A stretch of 64,000 bases of DNA from [Clostridium] hylemonae DSM 15053 (GTDB taxonomy: Bacteria > Bacillota > Clostridia > Lachnospirales > Lachnospiraceae), in assembly GCF_008281175.1 (NCBI RefSeq), contig NZ_CP036524.1, positions 2,666,001-2,730,000 of the forward strand. The letters are read 5' to 3'. Below are positions 41,396 to 50,857 of the stretch, in pieces. Every line of letters starts with the position of its first letter. Within the stretch, counting starts at the first letter, position 1. A program made the translations under genes and the position numbers. The notes beneath the pieces are model-generated. The model searched no databases, had not been told where the DNA came from, and saw nothing but the letters and a program-made list of their open reading frames with translations.

Positions 41396-42312
41396 CTGCA
41401 CGTCCTCCTTACTCTCGGGTCCAGCCATGCTCCCACCAGGTCTGTTATGAGGTTGATGCCGATAACCACCGTACCCATGAATACCGTAAGCCCAAGGATG
41501 AGCGTATAATCCCGGTTCGCGATGGAAGTGACGAACTCGCGCCCAAGCCCCGGAATTGTAAAAATACTCTCTGTCACAAAGCTGCCCGTCAGCAAAAACG
41601 CGGCGGCAGGCCCGATATAGTTCAGAACCGGAAGCCAGGCATTTTTCAGCACATGCATAAAGAGGATCCTGCGCCTTCCAAGTCCTTTTGCCCTGGCCAT
41701 CACTACATAGTCCCGTTTCATCTCCTCCTCTGCCGCATTGTGTATCATCCTCGTGATGACAGAGGCGGGATACACGGCAAGTGAGACGACCGGAAGCACA
41801 TAGTTTGCCGCCCCTGTAAGCCCGGCAACCGGAAGGAACTTAAGCTTAACGCCAAACAGCAGCGCAAGCAGGAGGGCGATGACAAAGTTGGGCATTCCAG
41901 TCCCAAGCATCGTGCCAAGAAAGATGCCCCCTTTCACCGCCTTCCTTTCGGTGACTGCCTGCCAGACTCCCATAACCGTGCCGAGCACGACCGCCAGAAG
42001 TATAGCCAGAAAACCAAGGAAAAATGTGACAGGCCACGCCCGGGCGATCACCTCCGCAACGGACGTGCCCGGTTTTTTGTAAGACATGCCCAGATCTCCC
42101 CGCAGGAGGTTGCCGAGATAGGTCACATACTGTCCGCCCGCCGGTTTATCGAGACCGTATTCTCTTTCCAGTGACCGAAGCACAGATTCCGACACATTCC
42201 CGCTCTGGAACGGACTGCCCGGTATCATCCTTGTCAGAAAAAACGCAGCTGTAACAAGCACAAAAAGAGCAAGGATACCAAGCAATATCCTTCTGCGTGT
42301 GTATCTTCCCAT
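41392..42312 (-). CDS. Peptide-type ABC permease, DppB/OppB family
   Basis: 306 residues. RRRILLGILALFVLVTAAFFLTRMIPGSPF is the standard OppB N-terminus. The motif RDYVVMARAKGLGRRRILFMHVLKNAWLP is the ATPase contact, and GSFVTESIFTIPGLGREFV is conserved in the family. ATG 42312 has GGAGGAAG. It starts 34 nt after cobA-hemD, so it is transcribed with the corrin genes. Confidence 0.9.
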   Translation of the reverse strand: MGRYTRRRILLGILALFVLVTAAFFLTRMIPGSPFQSGNVSESVLRSLEREYGLDKPAGGQYVTYLGNLLRGDLGMSYKKPGTSVAEVIARAWPVTFFLGFLAILLAVVLGTVMGVWQAVTERKAVKGGIFLGTMLGTGMPNFVIALLLALLFGVKLKFLPVAGLTGAANYVLPVVSLAVYPASVITRMIHNAAEEEMKRDYVVMARAKGLGRRRILFMHVLKNAWLPVLNYIGPAAAFLLTGSFVTESIFTIPGLGREFVTSIANRDYTLILGLTVFMGTVVIGINLITDLVGAWLDPRVRRTCR

Positions 42313-42345
42313 GAAGCTTCCTCCTTCCGTACGCCGCACGTCTCC

Positions 42346-43887
42346 CTACCGGCCGTGCCTCCCCAGTTCTTCCAGTATCTGTTCCGTCATGCTGTCCATG
42401 GAAGCCTCTTTCGCTGTGCTAATATGCATGCCGAACTTTGCTGCCTCCTCTGCCGTCTGCGCTCCGATACAGAAGGCATGGATGCTTTGAAAGTCCAGTT
42501 GTTCCATCGTCTGCACAAATCCTTTGACCGTCGATGCGCTTGTAAAAGTCACGGCATCTATCCCGCCCTCTTCAAATAAGGACTGTATCTTCTCCTTCAC
42601 CTGCTCATGCGTCTCGTATACCGTCTCATACAGCGGGATATCGTCCACTTTAAGCCCCGCTTCGAGAAGGGGCGGCAGAAGTTCCTCAGAACCGGACATG
42701 GCACGGACCGCCGTGATCCTGGCGCGCGGCTGCGCACAAGCGGCGACCGCCTCTCCAAGCCCGGCGGCGCAGTACACATCCGGCACGACGTCGGCCAGCA
42801 GACCGTAACCTCTGAGCGCTTTCTCTGTTGCAGAGCCGATGGCTGCGATCTTCACTCTGGCGGACCTGCCGAATATATGTCTCACATCCATCTTAAACTC
42901 TGCCAGCTGTTCAAAAAATATCCGGACGCCGGCCGGGCTTGTAAAAAGCAGCCACTCTTCCCCGGCCCGGTCTCCAAACTGCTTCATCGCGCGCTGCAGC
43001 GCGAAATTAGGCGATATGGACCTCGTTGAAATAGCCGGAAGTTCTATGACCTGTGCCCCGAGACTTCTCAGCTTTCCCGCAAGGGCAGAGCTGCTCATCC
43101 GGGGACGGGTAATGAGGATCTGCCGTCCTCCGAGCGGCCGTTCTTCCGCCCAGCAAAACTGCTCTGACAGCGCACACACTTTTCCGACGAGGATGACTGC
43201 GGGAGTCCCGATGCCGGCCCGTCCCGCATCCTCTGCAAGACGTCCCGCGGCAGAGACGACACGCCTCTGCGCAGCGAGCGTCCCCTTTTCAAGCACAGCT
43301 GCCGGGGTATCCGGGTCAAGTCCTGCCTCTATGAGTCCATTCAAGATGCGCTCCATGGAAGTAAGACCCATGAGAAAGACGAGCGTCCCCTCCACATTCA
43401 CAAGGGAATCATAATCAAGCGTTTCCGTCCCGTCCTGCCTCGGATGTCCTGTGACAACGTGGAAGGAGGAGGCATGATCCCGGTGGGTGACAGGTATGCC
43501 CGCATAGGCGGGCACCGCTGACGCCGACGTGATCCCCGGAACGATCTCAAACGGAATGTGGTGTCTTACCAGAAGCTCCAGTTCCTCTCCGCCGCGCCCG
43601 AATACAAAAGGGTCTCCCCCTTTGAGCCGCAGTACGTTTTTCCCTTTCTGCGCTTCCCGGAGCAGAATCTCATTGATCTCCTGCTGCATCATAAGATGAT
43701 GGCCCGAGCGTTTCCCTACGTTTATCACTTCTTTCCCGGGCGGTATAAGACTAAGTATCTCCGCACTGATCAAAGCGTCATAGACGATCACATCCGACGA
43801 TTCTATCAATTCCCGTGTCTTTACGGTGAGCAGTCCCGCATCTCCGGGACCCGCCCCCGCAAGCCACACCTTACCTGACTGATCCAT
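42346..43887 (-). CDS. cobA-hemD: Uroporphyrinogen-III methyltransferase/synthase fusion
   Basis: 513 residues. Residues 1-250 are the SAM-dependent SUMT (VWLAGAGPGDAGLLTVKT, RLKGGDPFVFGRGGEEL, VPGITSASAVPAYAGIPVTHR). Residues 255-510 are HemD-type uroporphyrinogen-III synthase (ILITRPRMSSSALAGKL, VTFTSASTVKGFVQTM). The fusion makes uroporphyrinogen III from hydroxymethylbilane and methylates it twice to precorrin-2, a common fusion in Firmicutes. Its ATG lies inside the end of hemC (17-nt overlap). Confidence 0.93.
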   Translation of the reverse strand: MDQSGKVWLAGAGPGDAGLLTVKTRELIESSDVIVYDALISAEILSLIPPGKEVINVGKRSGHHLMMQQEINEILLREAQKGKNVLRLKGGDPFVFGRGGEELELLVRHHIPFEIVPGITSASAVPAYAGIPVTHRDHASSFHVVTGHPRQDGTETLDYDSLVNVEGTLVFLMGLTSMERILNGLIEAGLDPDTPAAVLEKGTLAAQRRVVSAAGRLAEDAGRAGIGTPAVILVGKVCALSEQFCWAEERPLGGRQILITRPRMSSSALAGKLRSLGAQVIELPAISTRSISPNFALQRAMKQFGDRAGEEWLLFTSPAGVRIFFEQLAEFKMDVRHIFGRSARVKIAAIGSATEKALRGYGLLADVVPDVYCAAGLGEAVAACAQPRARITAVRAMSGSEELLPPLLEAGLKVDDIPLYETVYETHEQVKEKIQSLFEEGGIDAVTFTSASTVKGFVQTMEQLDFQSIHAFCIGAQTAEEAAKFGMHISTAKEASMDSMTEQILEELGRHGR

Positions 43888-44767
43888 CCTCTTCCTCCCG
43901 TCTCATTTCTTCTGCCAGAGCCGCGCCGAGCTGTCTCGCTCTGTCCGTCTCCCCTGTCCTTGTTCTGGTCCGGTATATATCTCCTCCGCAGTAATAAAGT
44001 CCCGTGAGCTTAAGCTCCGCTCCCTGCGCCTGCGCATGTGCCGCGACGGGAGACGTGCATCCGCCGCCAAGCGCAGCCGCAAACTCGCGCTCGGCCTCTG
44101 CTTCCGCTCTGCTCTTTCCACACGCAAAGGAAGTAAGCCAGGAATAATCCCTCCCTTTTCTTCCCTGCACAGCCAGAATCCCCTGGCCGACAGCCGGAAT
44201 GATCTCATCAACGCTAAACACTCTCCCTGCCACTTCCTCCATATGGAGGCGCTTCAGGCCTGCCGCGGCAAGCACTGTCCCGTCAAACCCTTCCTCTGAA
44301 AGCTTTCTGAGCCGCGTCTGTACATTGCCCCGAATGCTACGGAACGTGCACGACGGATACAGCCGCTTCAGTTGAAGTTCCCTGCGCCTGCTGGAAGTGC
44401 CGATGACACCGCCCTCCGGTATGGAGGTCCGCCCCGGCTTGTAGATGAGCACATCCCTCGGGTCCTCCCTCTCGCCGAATGCAACGACAGGCAGGTCTTC
44501 GGGCACTTCCATCGGCACATCTTTCAGGCTGTGCACGCAGATATCGATCCGACCGTCCAGAAGGGCCTTCTCCAGCTCCTTGACGAAGAGTCCTTTCCCC
44601 CCTGCCAGCTCCAGCCTTCTGTCCAGAATTTTATCCCCCTCCGTCTTCATCGTCACGATCTCTGCCTTTATGTCAGGACAGTTTCGCTCCACGGCCTGCT
44701 TTACGATCTCCGCCTGTTTTACGGCCAGCCGGCTTTCCCGGCTTCCGATTCGTATTATAGACTGCAT
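43871..44767 (-). CDS. hemC: Porphobilinogen deaminase
   Basis: 298 residues. [15 protein letters not shown], the HSLKDVPME loop, [11 protein letters not shown] and the dipyrromethane-binding Cys in [13 protein letters not shown] are all present. It polymerises four porphobilinogens to hydroxymethylbilane. Its presence in the corrin operon, next to the HemD-bearing fusion, means the operon makes its own uroporphyrinogen III. hemB and hemA are not in the window. It overlaps cbiP by 13 nt. Confidence 0.95.
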   Translation of the reverse strand: MQSIIRIGSRESRLAVKQAEIVKQAVERNCPDIKAEIVTMKTEGDKILDRRLELAGGKGLFVKELEKALLDGRIDICVHSLKDVPMEVPEDLPVVAFGEREDPRDVLIYKPGRTSIPEGGVIGTSSRRRELQLKRLYPSCTFRSIRGNVQTRLRKLSEEGFDGTVLAAAGLKRLHMEEVAGRVFSVDEIIPAVGQGILAVQGRKGRDYSWLTSFACGKSRAEAEAEREFAAALGGGCTSPVAAHAQAQGAELKLTGLYYCGGDIYRTRTRTGETDRARQLGAALAEEMRREEEDGSVR

Positions 44768-46281
44768 GCTGCCTCCTTTCCATTCTCCAGAATGTCATAT
44801 ACTGCATCCATATCCAGACTTTCCCTTATGACCGCCGCCAGCTTATCATACTGTTCTTCCTTGTAAGCCGCAAGATCGCGCGGCTTTACTGCGCTTAAAC
44901 CAAGTCCCTTTGCCGTAAGAAGCGAACGGACAAAACCGGCCGATGTCTCCGTCAGGTCGAACAGACCGTGCACATAACAGCCGTACACATTTTTGCATGC
45001 AGCGCCGTCTCTTATCACCGCGCCGTTCTCTTCGTTCTCGATCTCAAGAAACGGCCGCACCCCTTCTTCACAGACCGTGCGTCCCATATGTATCTCATAT
45101 CCTTCGGCCGGCAGCCGGCTCATGCCTTGCAGAATGCCGTCCACAGAACAGATCCTTCCTCTGACCCTCGTTCTTGTTTTTTCCCGTTCAAACACGGTGC
45201 GCACCGGCAGGAGGCCGATTCCGGCCACAGTTCCCTTACGCTCCACTCCTTCAGGGTCACAGATCTCCTGCCCGAGCATCTGATAACCGCCGCAGATCCC
45301 GAACACCGTCTTCCCTTCGGCAGCGTGGCGTAAGACCTTTGCCTCAAGCCCGTTTTGCCTCATCCAGAGCAGGTCCTCTATCGTATTCTTGCTGCCAGGA
45401 AGGAGGACCGCATCGGGACGCCCGAACGCTCCCGGCGCGGACACATAACGCACGGATACTTCCTCCATGCACTCCAGCGCCATAAAGTCCGTAAAATTCG
45501 AGATGCGCGGAAAACGCAGTACAGCGATGTCGACGAGACCGCCGGATTCTTTCTTCTCAAACCGCTCAGTCAGACTGTCTTCCTCGTCGATGTCCAGATG
45601 AAAATAAGGGATCACACCTCTTACCGGCACGCCGGTGCGCTCTTCAAGCATCTCAAGCCCCGGAAGGAGAATATTTTTATCTCCCCGGAATTTATTGATG
45701 ACCATTCCTTTGATCCGCTGTCTTTCCTCCTCTTCCAGAAGCTCCATCGTCCCGACAAGCTGGGCAAACACGCCGCCTCTGTCGATGTCGCCCACGAGAA
45801 GTACAGGCGCGTCCACAAGCCTGGCCAGCCCCATATTCACGATATCCCCGCTTTTCAGGTTGATCTCGGCCGGACTCCCCGCCCCTTCTATGACAATAAC
45901 ATCATATGCATCCGAAAGCTTGTTGTAGGCATCCAGAATGTGGGGGACGAGCTCTTTTTTGCGCCGGTAATACTCCGCGGCCGGCATCACCTCCGTCACT
46001 TCTCCGTTTACGATGACCTGAGAGCCCATATCGCTCGTAGGCTTGAGAAGAATGGGGTTCATCAGGACCGAAGGCTCCACGCCGGCAGCCTCCGCCTGCA
46101 TCACCTGGGCCCTGCCCATCTCAAGCCCCTCCCGCGTGATAAAGGAATTGAGCGCCATGTTCTGAGATTTAAAGGGCGCGGTCCTGAACCCGTCTTGGGC
46201 AAATATCCTGCACAGTCCGCCGGCCAGGATACTCTTTCCCGCATTGGACATCGTCCCCTGTATCATAATGCATTTTGCCAT
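44755..46281 (-). CDS. cbiP: Cobyric acid synthase
   Basis: 508 residues. The ATPase half opens with [22 protein letters not shown] (modified P-loop). The glutaminase half has the nucleophile in [11 protein letters not shown] and the His in YVHGLFD. It amidates four side chains of (adenosyl)cobyrinic acid a,c-diamide. Length and motif spacing are normal. It starts 15 nt after the cobD stop. Confidence 0.95.
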   Translation of the reverse strand: MAKCIMIQGTMSNAGKSILAGGLCRIFAQDGFRTAPFKSQNMALNSFITREGLEMGRAQVMQAEAAGVEPSVLMNPILLKPTSDMGSQVIVNGEVTEVMPAAEYYRRKKELVPHILDAYNKLSDAYDVIVIEGAGSPAEINLKSGDIVNMGLARLVDAPVLLVGDIDRGGVFAQLVGTMELLEEEERQRIKGMVINKFRGDKNILLPGLEMLEERTGVPVRGVIPYFHLDIDEEDSLTERFEKKESGGLVDIAVLRFPRISNFTDFMALECMEEVSVRYVSAPGAFGRPDAVLLPGSKNTIEDLLWMRQNGLEAKVLRHAAEGKTVFGICGGYQMLGQEICDPEGVERKGTVAGIGLLPVRTVFEREKTRTRVRGRICSVDGILQGMSRLPAEGYEIHMGRTVCEEGVRPFLEIENEENGAVIRDGAACKNVYGCYVHGLFDLTETSAGFVRSLLTAKGLGLSAVKPRDLAAYKEEQYDKLAAVIRESLDMDAVYDILENGKEAACSL

Positions 46282-46296
46282 GCTCTACCTCCTCCT

Positions 46297-47355
46297 TTAC
46301 AAACGCCCTGAAGTGCCTTCCTTGTATATTTCCCGCAGCGCCTTAAGCAGCATATCATTCTCTTTACGCATCTTCACCGCTATGCGGTAATATCCTTTCC
46401 TCAGCCCCTCATAGTTAGAACAGTCGCGGATCAATATGTTATGTTCCTTCAGAAGCGCGGACAGATCGTATCGGCTGTATAAAAGTATATAGTTCACAGC
46501 AGACGGATAATACGTGATGCCCATATGCTCCAGTTCTTTTTCGATCCTCCTGCGCTCCCGCGCCACATACGCTCTTGTCCTTTGGACCCGCTCCGTCTCC
46601 GACAGCGCTGCAAGCCCCGCGGCCTGGGCGGGCACCGACACATTCCACGGCTGCGTCACAAGCTCCATCTTCTCAAGAAACGCCCGGTCGGAACAGATGC
46701 CGTATCCGAGCCGCAGGCCCGGCATGGCATGCATCTTAGTAAATGCACGGAGAAGCAGGACCCACGGCTTGTCAAGAACCGCTTCTACCGGAAGGATACT
46801 GTACGACCGCTCGAGAAATTCGCAGAAACACTGGTCTATCACTGCCCGTATGCCAAGTTCACCGCACCGGCCGATAATGCGGTCAAGCAGCGGCAAGTCA
46901 ATGACCTGGCCGGACGGATTGTCCGGCGAGCAGAGAAAGATCATATCCACATCCTCTGTCAATTCCTCCATATACCGTTCGGTCAGCCGGAAGCTTTCTT
47001 CCTCCTCCATATAGTGGTACACGACTTCACAGCCTGCCGCCTCAAGCGCCATGGCATATTCTGCAAAAGACGGCGCAGTGAGTACCGCCCTGCGGGGACG
47101 TCCGGCAAAGGCCGCAGAAAAGATGAGTTCCGCAGCTCCGTTCCCGAAGATAAAATTCTCTTCCGAAATGCCGTACCGCTCTGCCAGCGCACATCTGAGC
47201 TTCCTGCATCTGCTGTCCGGATAAGCGCCGATATGCGCGGCTTCCGTGCGCACGGCCTCAAGCACCTGGCCGCTTGGCCCAAACGGGTTGATATTGACAG
47301 AGAAGTCTGTCATTCCTTCATATGTATAGATATCACCGCCATGTATATATTCCAT
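46297..47355 (-). CDS. cobD: Threonine-phosphate decarboxylase, PLP-dependent
   Basis: 352 residues, aminotransferase class I/II fold. NPFGPSGQVLEAV at the N-terminus, the substrate-binding CSPDNPSGQVIDLPLL, and the PLP lysine region LRAFTKMHAMPGLRLGYGI fit CobD/HisC-like decarboxylases of corrin operons. It makes (R)-1-aminopropan-2-ol phosphate for CbiB. The frame is open to 47469, but the second of two ATGs at 47355 has AGGAGG and begins the conserved part. It lies 76 nt from cbiB. Confidence 0.9.
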   Translation of the reverse strand: MEYIHGGDIYTYEGMTDFSVNINPFGPSGQVLEAVRTEAAHIGAYPDSRCRKLRCALAERYGISEENFIFGNGAAELIFSAAFAGRPRRAVLTAPSFAEYAMALEAAGCEVVYHYMEEEESFRLTERYMEELTEDVDMIFLCSPDNPSGQVIDLPLLDRIIGRCGELGIRAVIDQCFCEFLERSYSILPVEAVLDKPWVLLLRAFTKMHAMPGLRLGYGICSDRAFLEKMELVTQPWNVSVPAQAAGLAALSETERVQRTRAYVARERRRIEKELEHMGITYYPSAVNYILLYSRYDLSALLKEHNILIRDCSNYEGLRKGYYRIAVKMRKENDMLLKALREIYKEGTSGRL

Positions 47356-47431
47356 CATACCTCCTGCTGTGATGCGGGGCAGTCCGCTCCCCCGTATCCG
47401 CGCCGCTTTGCGGCGCATACCTTTTGTCATG
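47356..47431 (-). other. cbiB-cobD spacer with perfect hairpin
   Basis: The largest gap inside this part of the operon. GCGCCGC-TTT-GCGGCGC (47400-47416) is a perfect 7-bp stem without a T-run, so probably a processing or stability element rather than a terminator. Confidence 0.45.
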
Positions 47432-48397
47432 TCAGCCTGTAAGCACCGCCGCCAGCCTGAGCATCCCAAATAGGAGGAACGACAGGATGGCGGTGGCGTA
47501 CATAAGCTTTCCGGCTCTGACGATATCCTCCGCCTCAGCCGGTCTTATATCATCGCCGATATATGCTTTGGGGTAGCGCACACCAAAGTACCACGCGTCC
47601 CCCGCAAGGCGTATGTTCAGGGCGCCCGCGCATACCGCCTCTGTCTGCGCCGCGTTCGGACTGGCATGCTTTTTTCTGTCCCGGCGGTAGATCCGCCACG
47701 CACTGCGGCCGTCCATCCCGAGAAGAAATGCCGCGGCGGTCATAAACAGAGCCGACAGCCTGGCCGGCACGTAGTTGAGCACATCATCCATCTTCGCGGC
47801 GCATCTTCCGAGATACAGATAGTTCTCATCCTTATACCCGATCATAGAATCCATCGTATTGACCGCCTTATAAAAGAACCCGAGAGGCGCTCCTGCGATC
47901 ATCATATAAAGCAGCGGCGCTGTCACTCCGTCCGACGTATTCTCTGCCACAGTCTCGACTGCCGCTCTTATCACGCCCGCCTCGTCAAGCTTTGCCGTAT
48001 CCCTTCCCACGATCATAGAGACGGCCTTTCTCGCCTCCGGCAGACTTCCTTCCTTTAACTTCCCGTATACTTTCCTGCTCTCCTGCCCAAGCGATCTGGC
48101 CGCCAGAAGCTGGTAACACCAGAAGCTCTCCAGTACAAAACGAAGCGCCGGATGAACGGCCCCCGCCGCGTAAAGCAGCAGACACGGAACGGCCGCCGAC
48201 AGAGCGGCCACTGTGATCCACATGAGCACTCCCGCCGTTATGAGCCGGCGCTTGTTATCCCTGCACACTTTTCTGGACAGATGTTCCAGAAAGGAGATAA
48301 ACCGGCCTATAAGCCTGACCGGATGGTACAGCCATATCGGATCGCCGCATATGAGATCTAGTATAAATCCTGTCAGACAGGCCATCAATGTAATCAT
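47432..48397 (-). CDS. cbiB: Adenosylcobinamide-phosphate synthase
   Basis: 321 residues, integral membrane. The family motifs are LDLICGDPIWLYHPVRLIGRFI, the active-site region TVAENTSDGVTAPLLYMMIAGAPLGF and AVNTMDSMIGY, and the C-terminal ALNIRLAGDAWYFG. It joins the aminopropanol phosphate to cobyric acid. Start at 48397 with AGAGG. The 5' end overlaps the cobC stop by 4 nt. Confidence 0.94.
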   Translation of the reverse strand: MITLMACLTGFILDLICGDPIWLYHPVRLIGRFISFLEHLSRKVCRDNKRRLITAGVLMWITVAALSAAVPCLLLYAAGAVHPALRFVLESFWCYQLLAARSLGQESRKVYGKLKEGSLPEARKAVSMIVGRDTAKLDEAGVIRAAVETVAENTSDGVTAPLLYMMIAGAPLGFFYKAVNTMDSMIGYKDENYLYLGRCAAKMDDVLNYVPARLSALFMTAAAFLLGMDGRSAWRIYRRDRKKHASPNAAQTEAVCAGALNIRLAGDAWYFGVRYPKAYIGDDIRPAEAEDIVRAGKLMYATAILSFLLFGMLRLAAVLTG

Positions 48398-48999
48398 AAA
48401 ACCTCTATCTCCGTAAACACAATTCTTCCCTGTTTCCATTCATCTTCGTCCAGGGTGACTGCATAGCCTCCGCCGTTCTCCGGCTGCCATTCGTAAAATC
48501 CCCGCTGCTTTGGATCAAAACGGGACAGGACCGCCATTATCGTACCCCCGTGCACGACCATGCCGGCGCGCGCGCATCCTTTTCTTATCAGACAGTCCGC
48601 CGCCCGGGAAAAGCCGCTGACACAGCGGTCCTTAAAGGCGTCATGGCTCTCGCCGCCCGGAAAGGGAAGTTCTCCTTTTGAGGCAAGCCACTCCCGGTAA
48701 ACAGGCAGGTCTTTCAGTTCCTCATAATTGTGCCCTTCAAACAAACCGAAATCACACTCCCGCAGCTCGTCAAAAAGCAGGGGAGCTCTGCCCGCAAACA
48801 GCAGGGCGGCCGTCTGCACACACCGCTTCATCGGGCTTGCCGCCACATACTCCACACTGCCGTGGTCTTTCAGCCGCCCGCGCACTGTGCGCACCTGTAT
48901 CTCCAGGTCTTCTCCGGCAAGTTCCTCGTCTGTCCGCCCCACATACCGCTTCTCTATATTGCCCGGCGTCGGAAAATGCCGGATCATCAAAATCTTCAT
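48394..48999 (-). CDS. cobC: Histidine phosphatase, probable alpha-ribazole phosphatase
   Basis: 201 residues. The phosphohistidine motif is RHFPTPGN (H8), a variant of the usual RHGET. The partner His is in VVHGGTIMAVLSRF, and ASPMKRCVQTAALLF fits the family. Position between cobS and cbiB supports removal of the 5'-phosphate from alpha-ribazole or adenosylcobalamin phosphate. ATG 48999 has GGGAGG. The variant motif leaves some doubt about substrate. Confidence 0.85.
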   Translation of the reverse strand: MKILMIRHFPTPGNIEKRYVGRTDEELAGEDLEIQVRTVRGRLKDHGSVEYVAASPMKRCVQTAALLFAGRAPLLFDELRECDFGLFEGHNYEELKDLPVYREWLASKGELPFPGGESHDAFKDRCVSGFSRAADCLIRKGCARAGMVVHGGTIMAVLSRFDPKQRGFYEWQPENGGGYAVTLDEDEWKQGRIVFTEIEVL

Positions 49000-49757
49000 A
49001 ATATCCTCCCTGCCAGCACGATACACGTAAGCATGGCCAGTTCACAGACCTGCAGAAAATAACCGGCCAGATCTCCTGTGATGCCGCCAAACTGCCTGTC
49101 GCACACAGATCTGTAATAGAGAAAGCTCAACAGACCGGCCAGCACGGACGCTGCTCCCATCTTCTCGTCCAGTACAAGGGAAAGAACGGAAAACATAAGG
49201 ATCAGCACGATCATCACGATGCGCACTCTCTTCCTGACAGCCGCAGCCTGAAAGGTACTGGCAAGGCCGGTATCTCTTGCCGCCTTAAATGTCACGACCG
49301 ACAGTCCGCTGAGCGCTCTGGAAATGACATAACCGCAGCCGATCACCGGAAGCATGTCCGCCTCAGCCTCCGTCCACACCGCCACACTCCACAGAAGATA
49401 GCAGCACAGTCCGAGAATGGCGAATGCGCCTGTATGCGGATCCTTCAAAATGGCCAGCTTCTTCTCCCTGTCACCGTAGGAGCCAAGCGCGTCCAGCGTG
49501 TCCATGAAACCGTCCATATGAATCCCCCCTGTCACAAGTACAGGAAGCAGTGTCATCACGACGGCGAACAGGAACGCCCCCGCTCCCGCCCGCAGCAGAA
49601 GCATCCCGGAGACAACTTCAAAAACCCCGGATACCATGCCCACTGCCGGAAAAAAACACATAGCATACTTCATATTTTTCTCCTGCCACTCCACCCGCGG
49701 TACAGGAATTTTAGAATACATGGAAAACGCAATGAAGAATGATTCTAATATATACAT
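48996..49757 (-). CDS. cobS: Cobalamin (5'-phosphate) synthase
   Basis: 253 residues, multispanning membrane protein. FSMYSKIPVPRVEW near the N-terminus and the active-site-like GGIHMDGFMDTLDALGSYGDREKKLAILKDPHTGAFA are the CobS signature. It condenses adenosyl-GDP-cobinamide with alpha-ribazole phosphate. It overlaps cobC by 4 nt and follows cobT by 10 nt. Confidence 0.94.
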   Translation of the reverse strand: MYILESFFIAFSMYSKIPVPRVEWQEKNMKYAMCFFPAVGMVSGVFEVVSGMLLLRAGAGAFLFAVVMTLLPVLVTGGIHMDGFMDTLDALGSYGDREKKLAILKDPHTGAFAILGLCCYLLWSVAVWTEAEADMLPVIGCGYVISRALSGLSVVTFKAARDTGLASTFQAAAVRKRVRIVMIVLILMFSVLSLVLDEKMGAASVLAGLLSFLYYRSVCDRQFGGITGDLAGYFLQVCELAMLTCIVLAGRIL

Positions 49758-49767
49758 AATGGTTCCT

Positions 49768-50856
49768 CTATTTTAACCTCTCATACTGTTCCACATTGAT
49801 TTCTTCAAACGTGCTCATCCGGCTGTAAACGCTAAGGCCCATGTCGAGAAGCGGAAGCACCGCCACGGCGCCGCTTCCTTCTCCGAGGCTCATATCGCAC
49901 GTCAGAAACGGCGACAGATGGAGCGCGTCGAGCAGCATTTTCCCCGCAGGTTCCTTTGACACGTGGGACGCAAGGATGTAATCGGCCGCCTCAGGAACGA
50001 GGCGTACCGCGCAGAGAGCCGCCACGGCTGAGATAAACCCGTCCACTACCACCGGCACATGCAGGAGCGCCCCGCCTAGATATACCCCTGTAAGGCCGGC
50101 GATATCCAGTCCGCCCACCTTGGAGAGCACATCGGTGACATCCTTTCTGTCCGGGCCGTGCAGGCGGATGGCACGGCTGATAACAGAGATCTTCCGTTCC
50201 AGCCCCTCGCTGCTGAGTCCTGCCCCCTTCCCGGTCACTTCCTCCACCGGTCTTTGAAGCAGCACCGACGCTACGGCGCTGCTCGTTGTCGTATTGCCGA
50301 TCCCCATCTCTCCCGTAGCCAGTATGTCATACCCGAGCGCTTTCAGGCGGGATACCATATGTACGCCGACAGACACGGCCTGCCAGACCTGCTTTGGCGT
50401 CATGGCGGGCTCCTTCAGCATGTTCCTCGTCCCATACGCCACCTTCTGCTTCGGATCTGTGACAGAGGGGACATCTGTGACCATTCCGATGTCCACCGGA
50501 AACAAGTCTGCCCCCGCCACCTCGCTCATAAGCGCCACGCTGGCCGCTTTTTTTGTGAAATTATCCGCCACGATGGCCGTCACTTCCTGCCCGGTCTGCG
50601 TCACGCCTTCCTCGACCACACCGTTGTCCGCGCACATGATCACAAGTCCCTTTTTCTCCAGGGTAAAGAGGGGCTCCCGCTTCATGCCCGCGATCTTCAC
50701 GATGGCATCCTCAAGCTTCCCGAGGCTGGACAGCGGCTTTGCCACAGACGTCCACCGCTTCCCGGCCGTCTCCATGCTTTTTCTGTCCGCCGGTTCTATT
50801 GCATTTTGGAGATACTCCGGTGTCAGCCTGTCCGGTATCTGTATTGTCTGCTCCAT
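49768..50856 (-). CDS. cobT: Nicotinate-nucleotide:dimethylbenzimidazole phosphoribosyltransferase
   Basis: 362 residues. KPLSSLGKLEDAIVKIAGM, CADNGVVEEGVTQTGQEVTA, GEMGIGNTTTSSA and the catalytic DMSLGEGSGAV region all match CobT. It activates the lower ligand base as its ribotide. The frame runs to 50970, but ATG 50856 with AAGGAAGG begins the conserved part. The base used cannot be told, as no bza genes for DMB synthesis are seen here. Confidence 0.94.
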   Translation of the reverse strand: MEQTIQIPDRLTPEYLQNAIEPADRKSMETAGKRWTSVAKPLSSLGKLEDAIVKIAGMKREPLFTLEKKGLVIMCADNGVVEEGVTQTGQEVTAIVADNFTKKAASVALMSEVAGADLFPVDIGMVTDVPSVTDPKQKVAYGTRNMLKEPAMTPKQVWQAVSVGVHMVSRLKALGYDILATGEMGIGNTTTSSAVASVLLQRPVEEVTGKGAGLSSEGLERKISVISRAIRLHGPDRKDVTDVLSKVGGLDIAGLTGVYLGGALLHVPVVVDGFISAVAALCAVRLVPEAADYILASHVSKEPAGKMLLDALHLSPFLTCDMSLGEGSGAVAVLPLLDMGLSVYSRMSTFEEINVEQYERLK

Positions 50857-50857
50857 A

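Noticed and set aside
45355-46311. 318-codon plus-strand frame opposite cbiP
   Set aside because: Composition is that of a reversed coding strand. cbiP has complete catalytic motifs.
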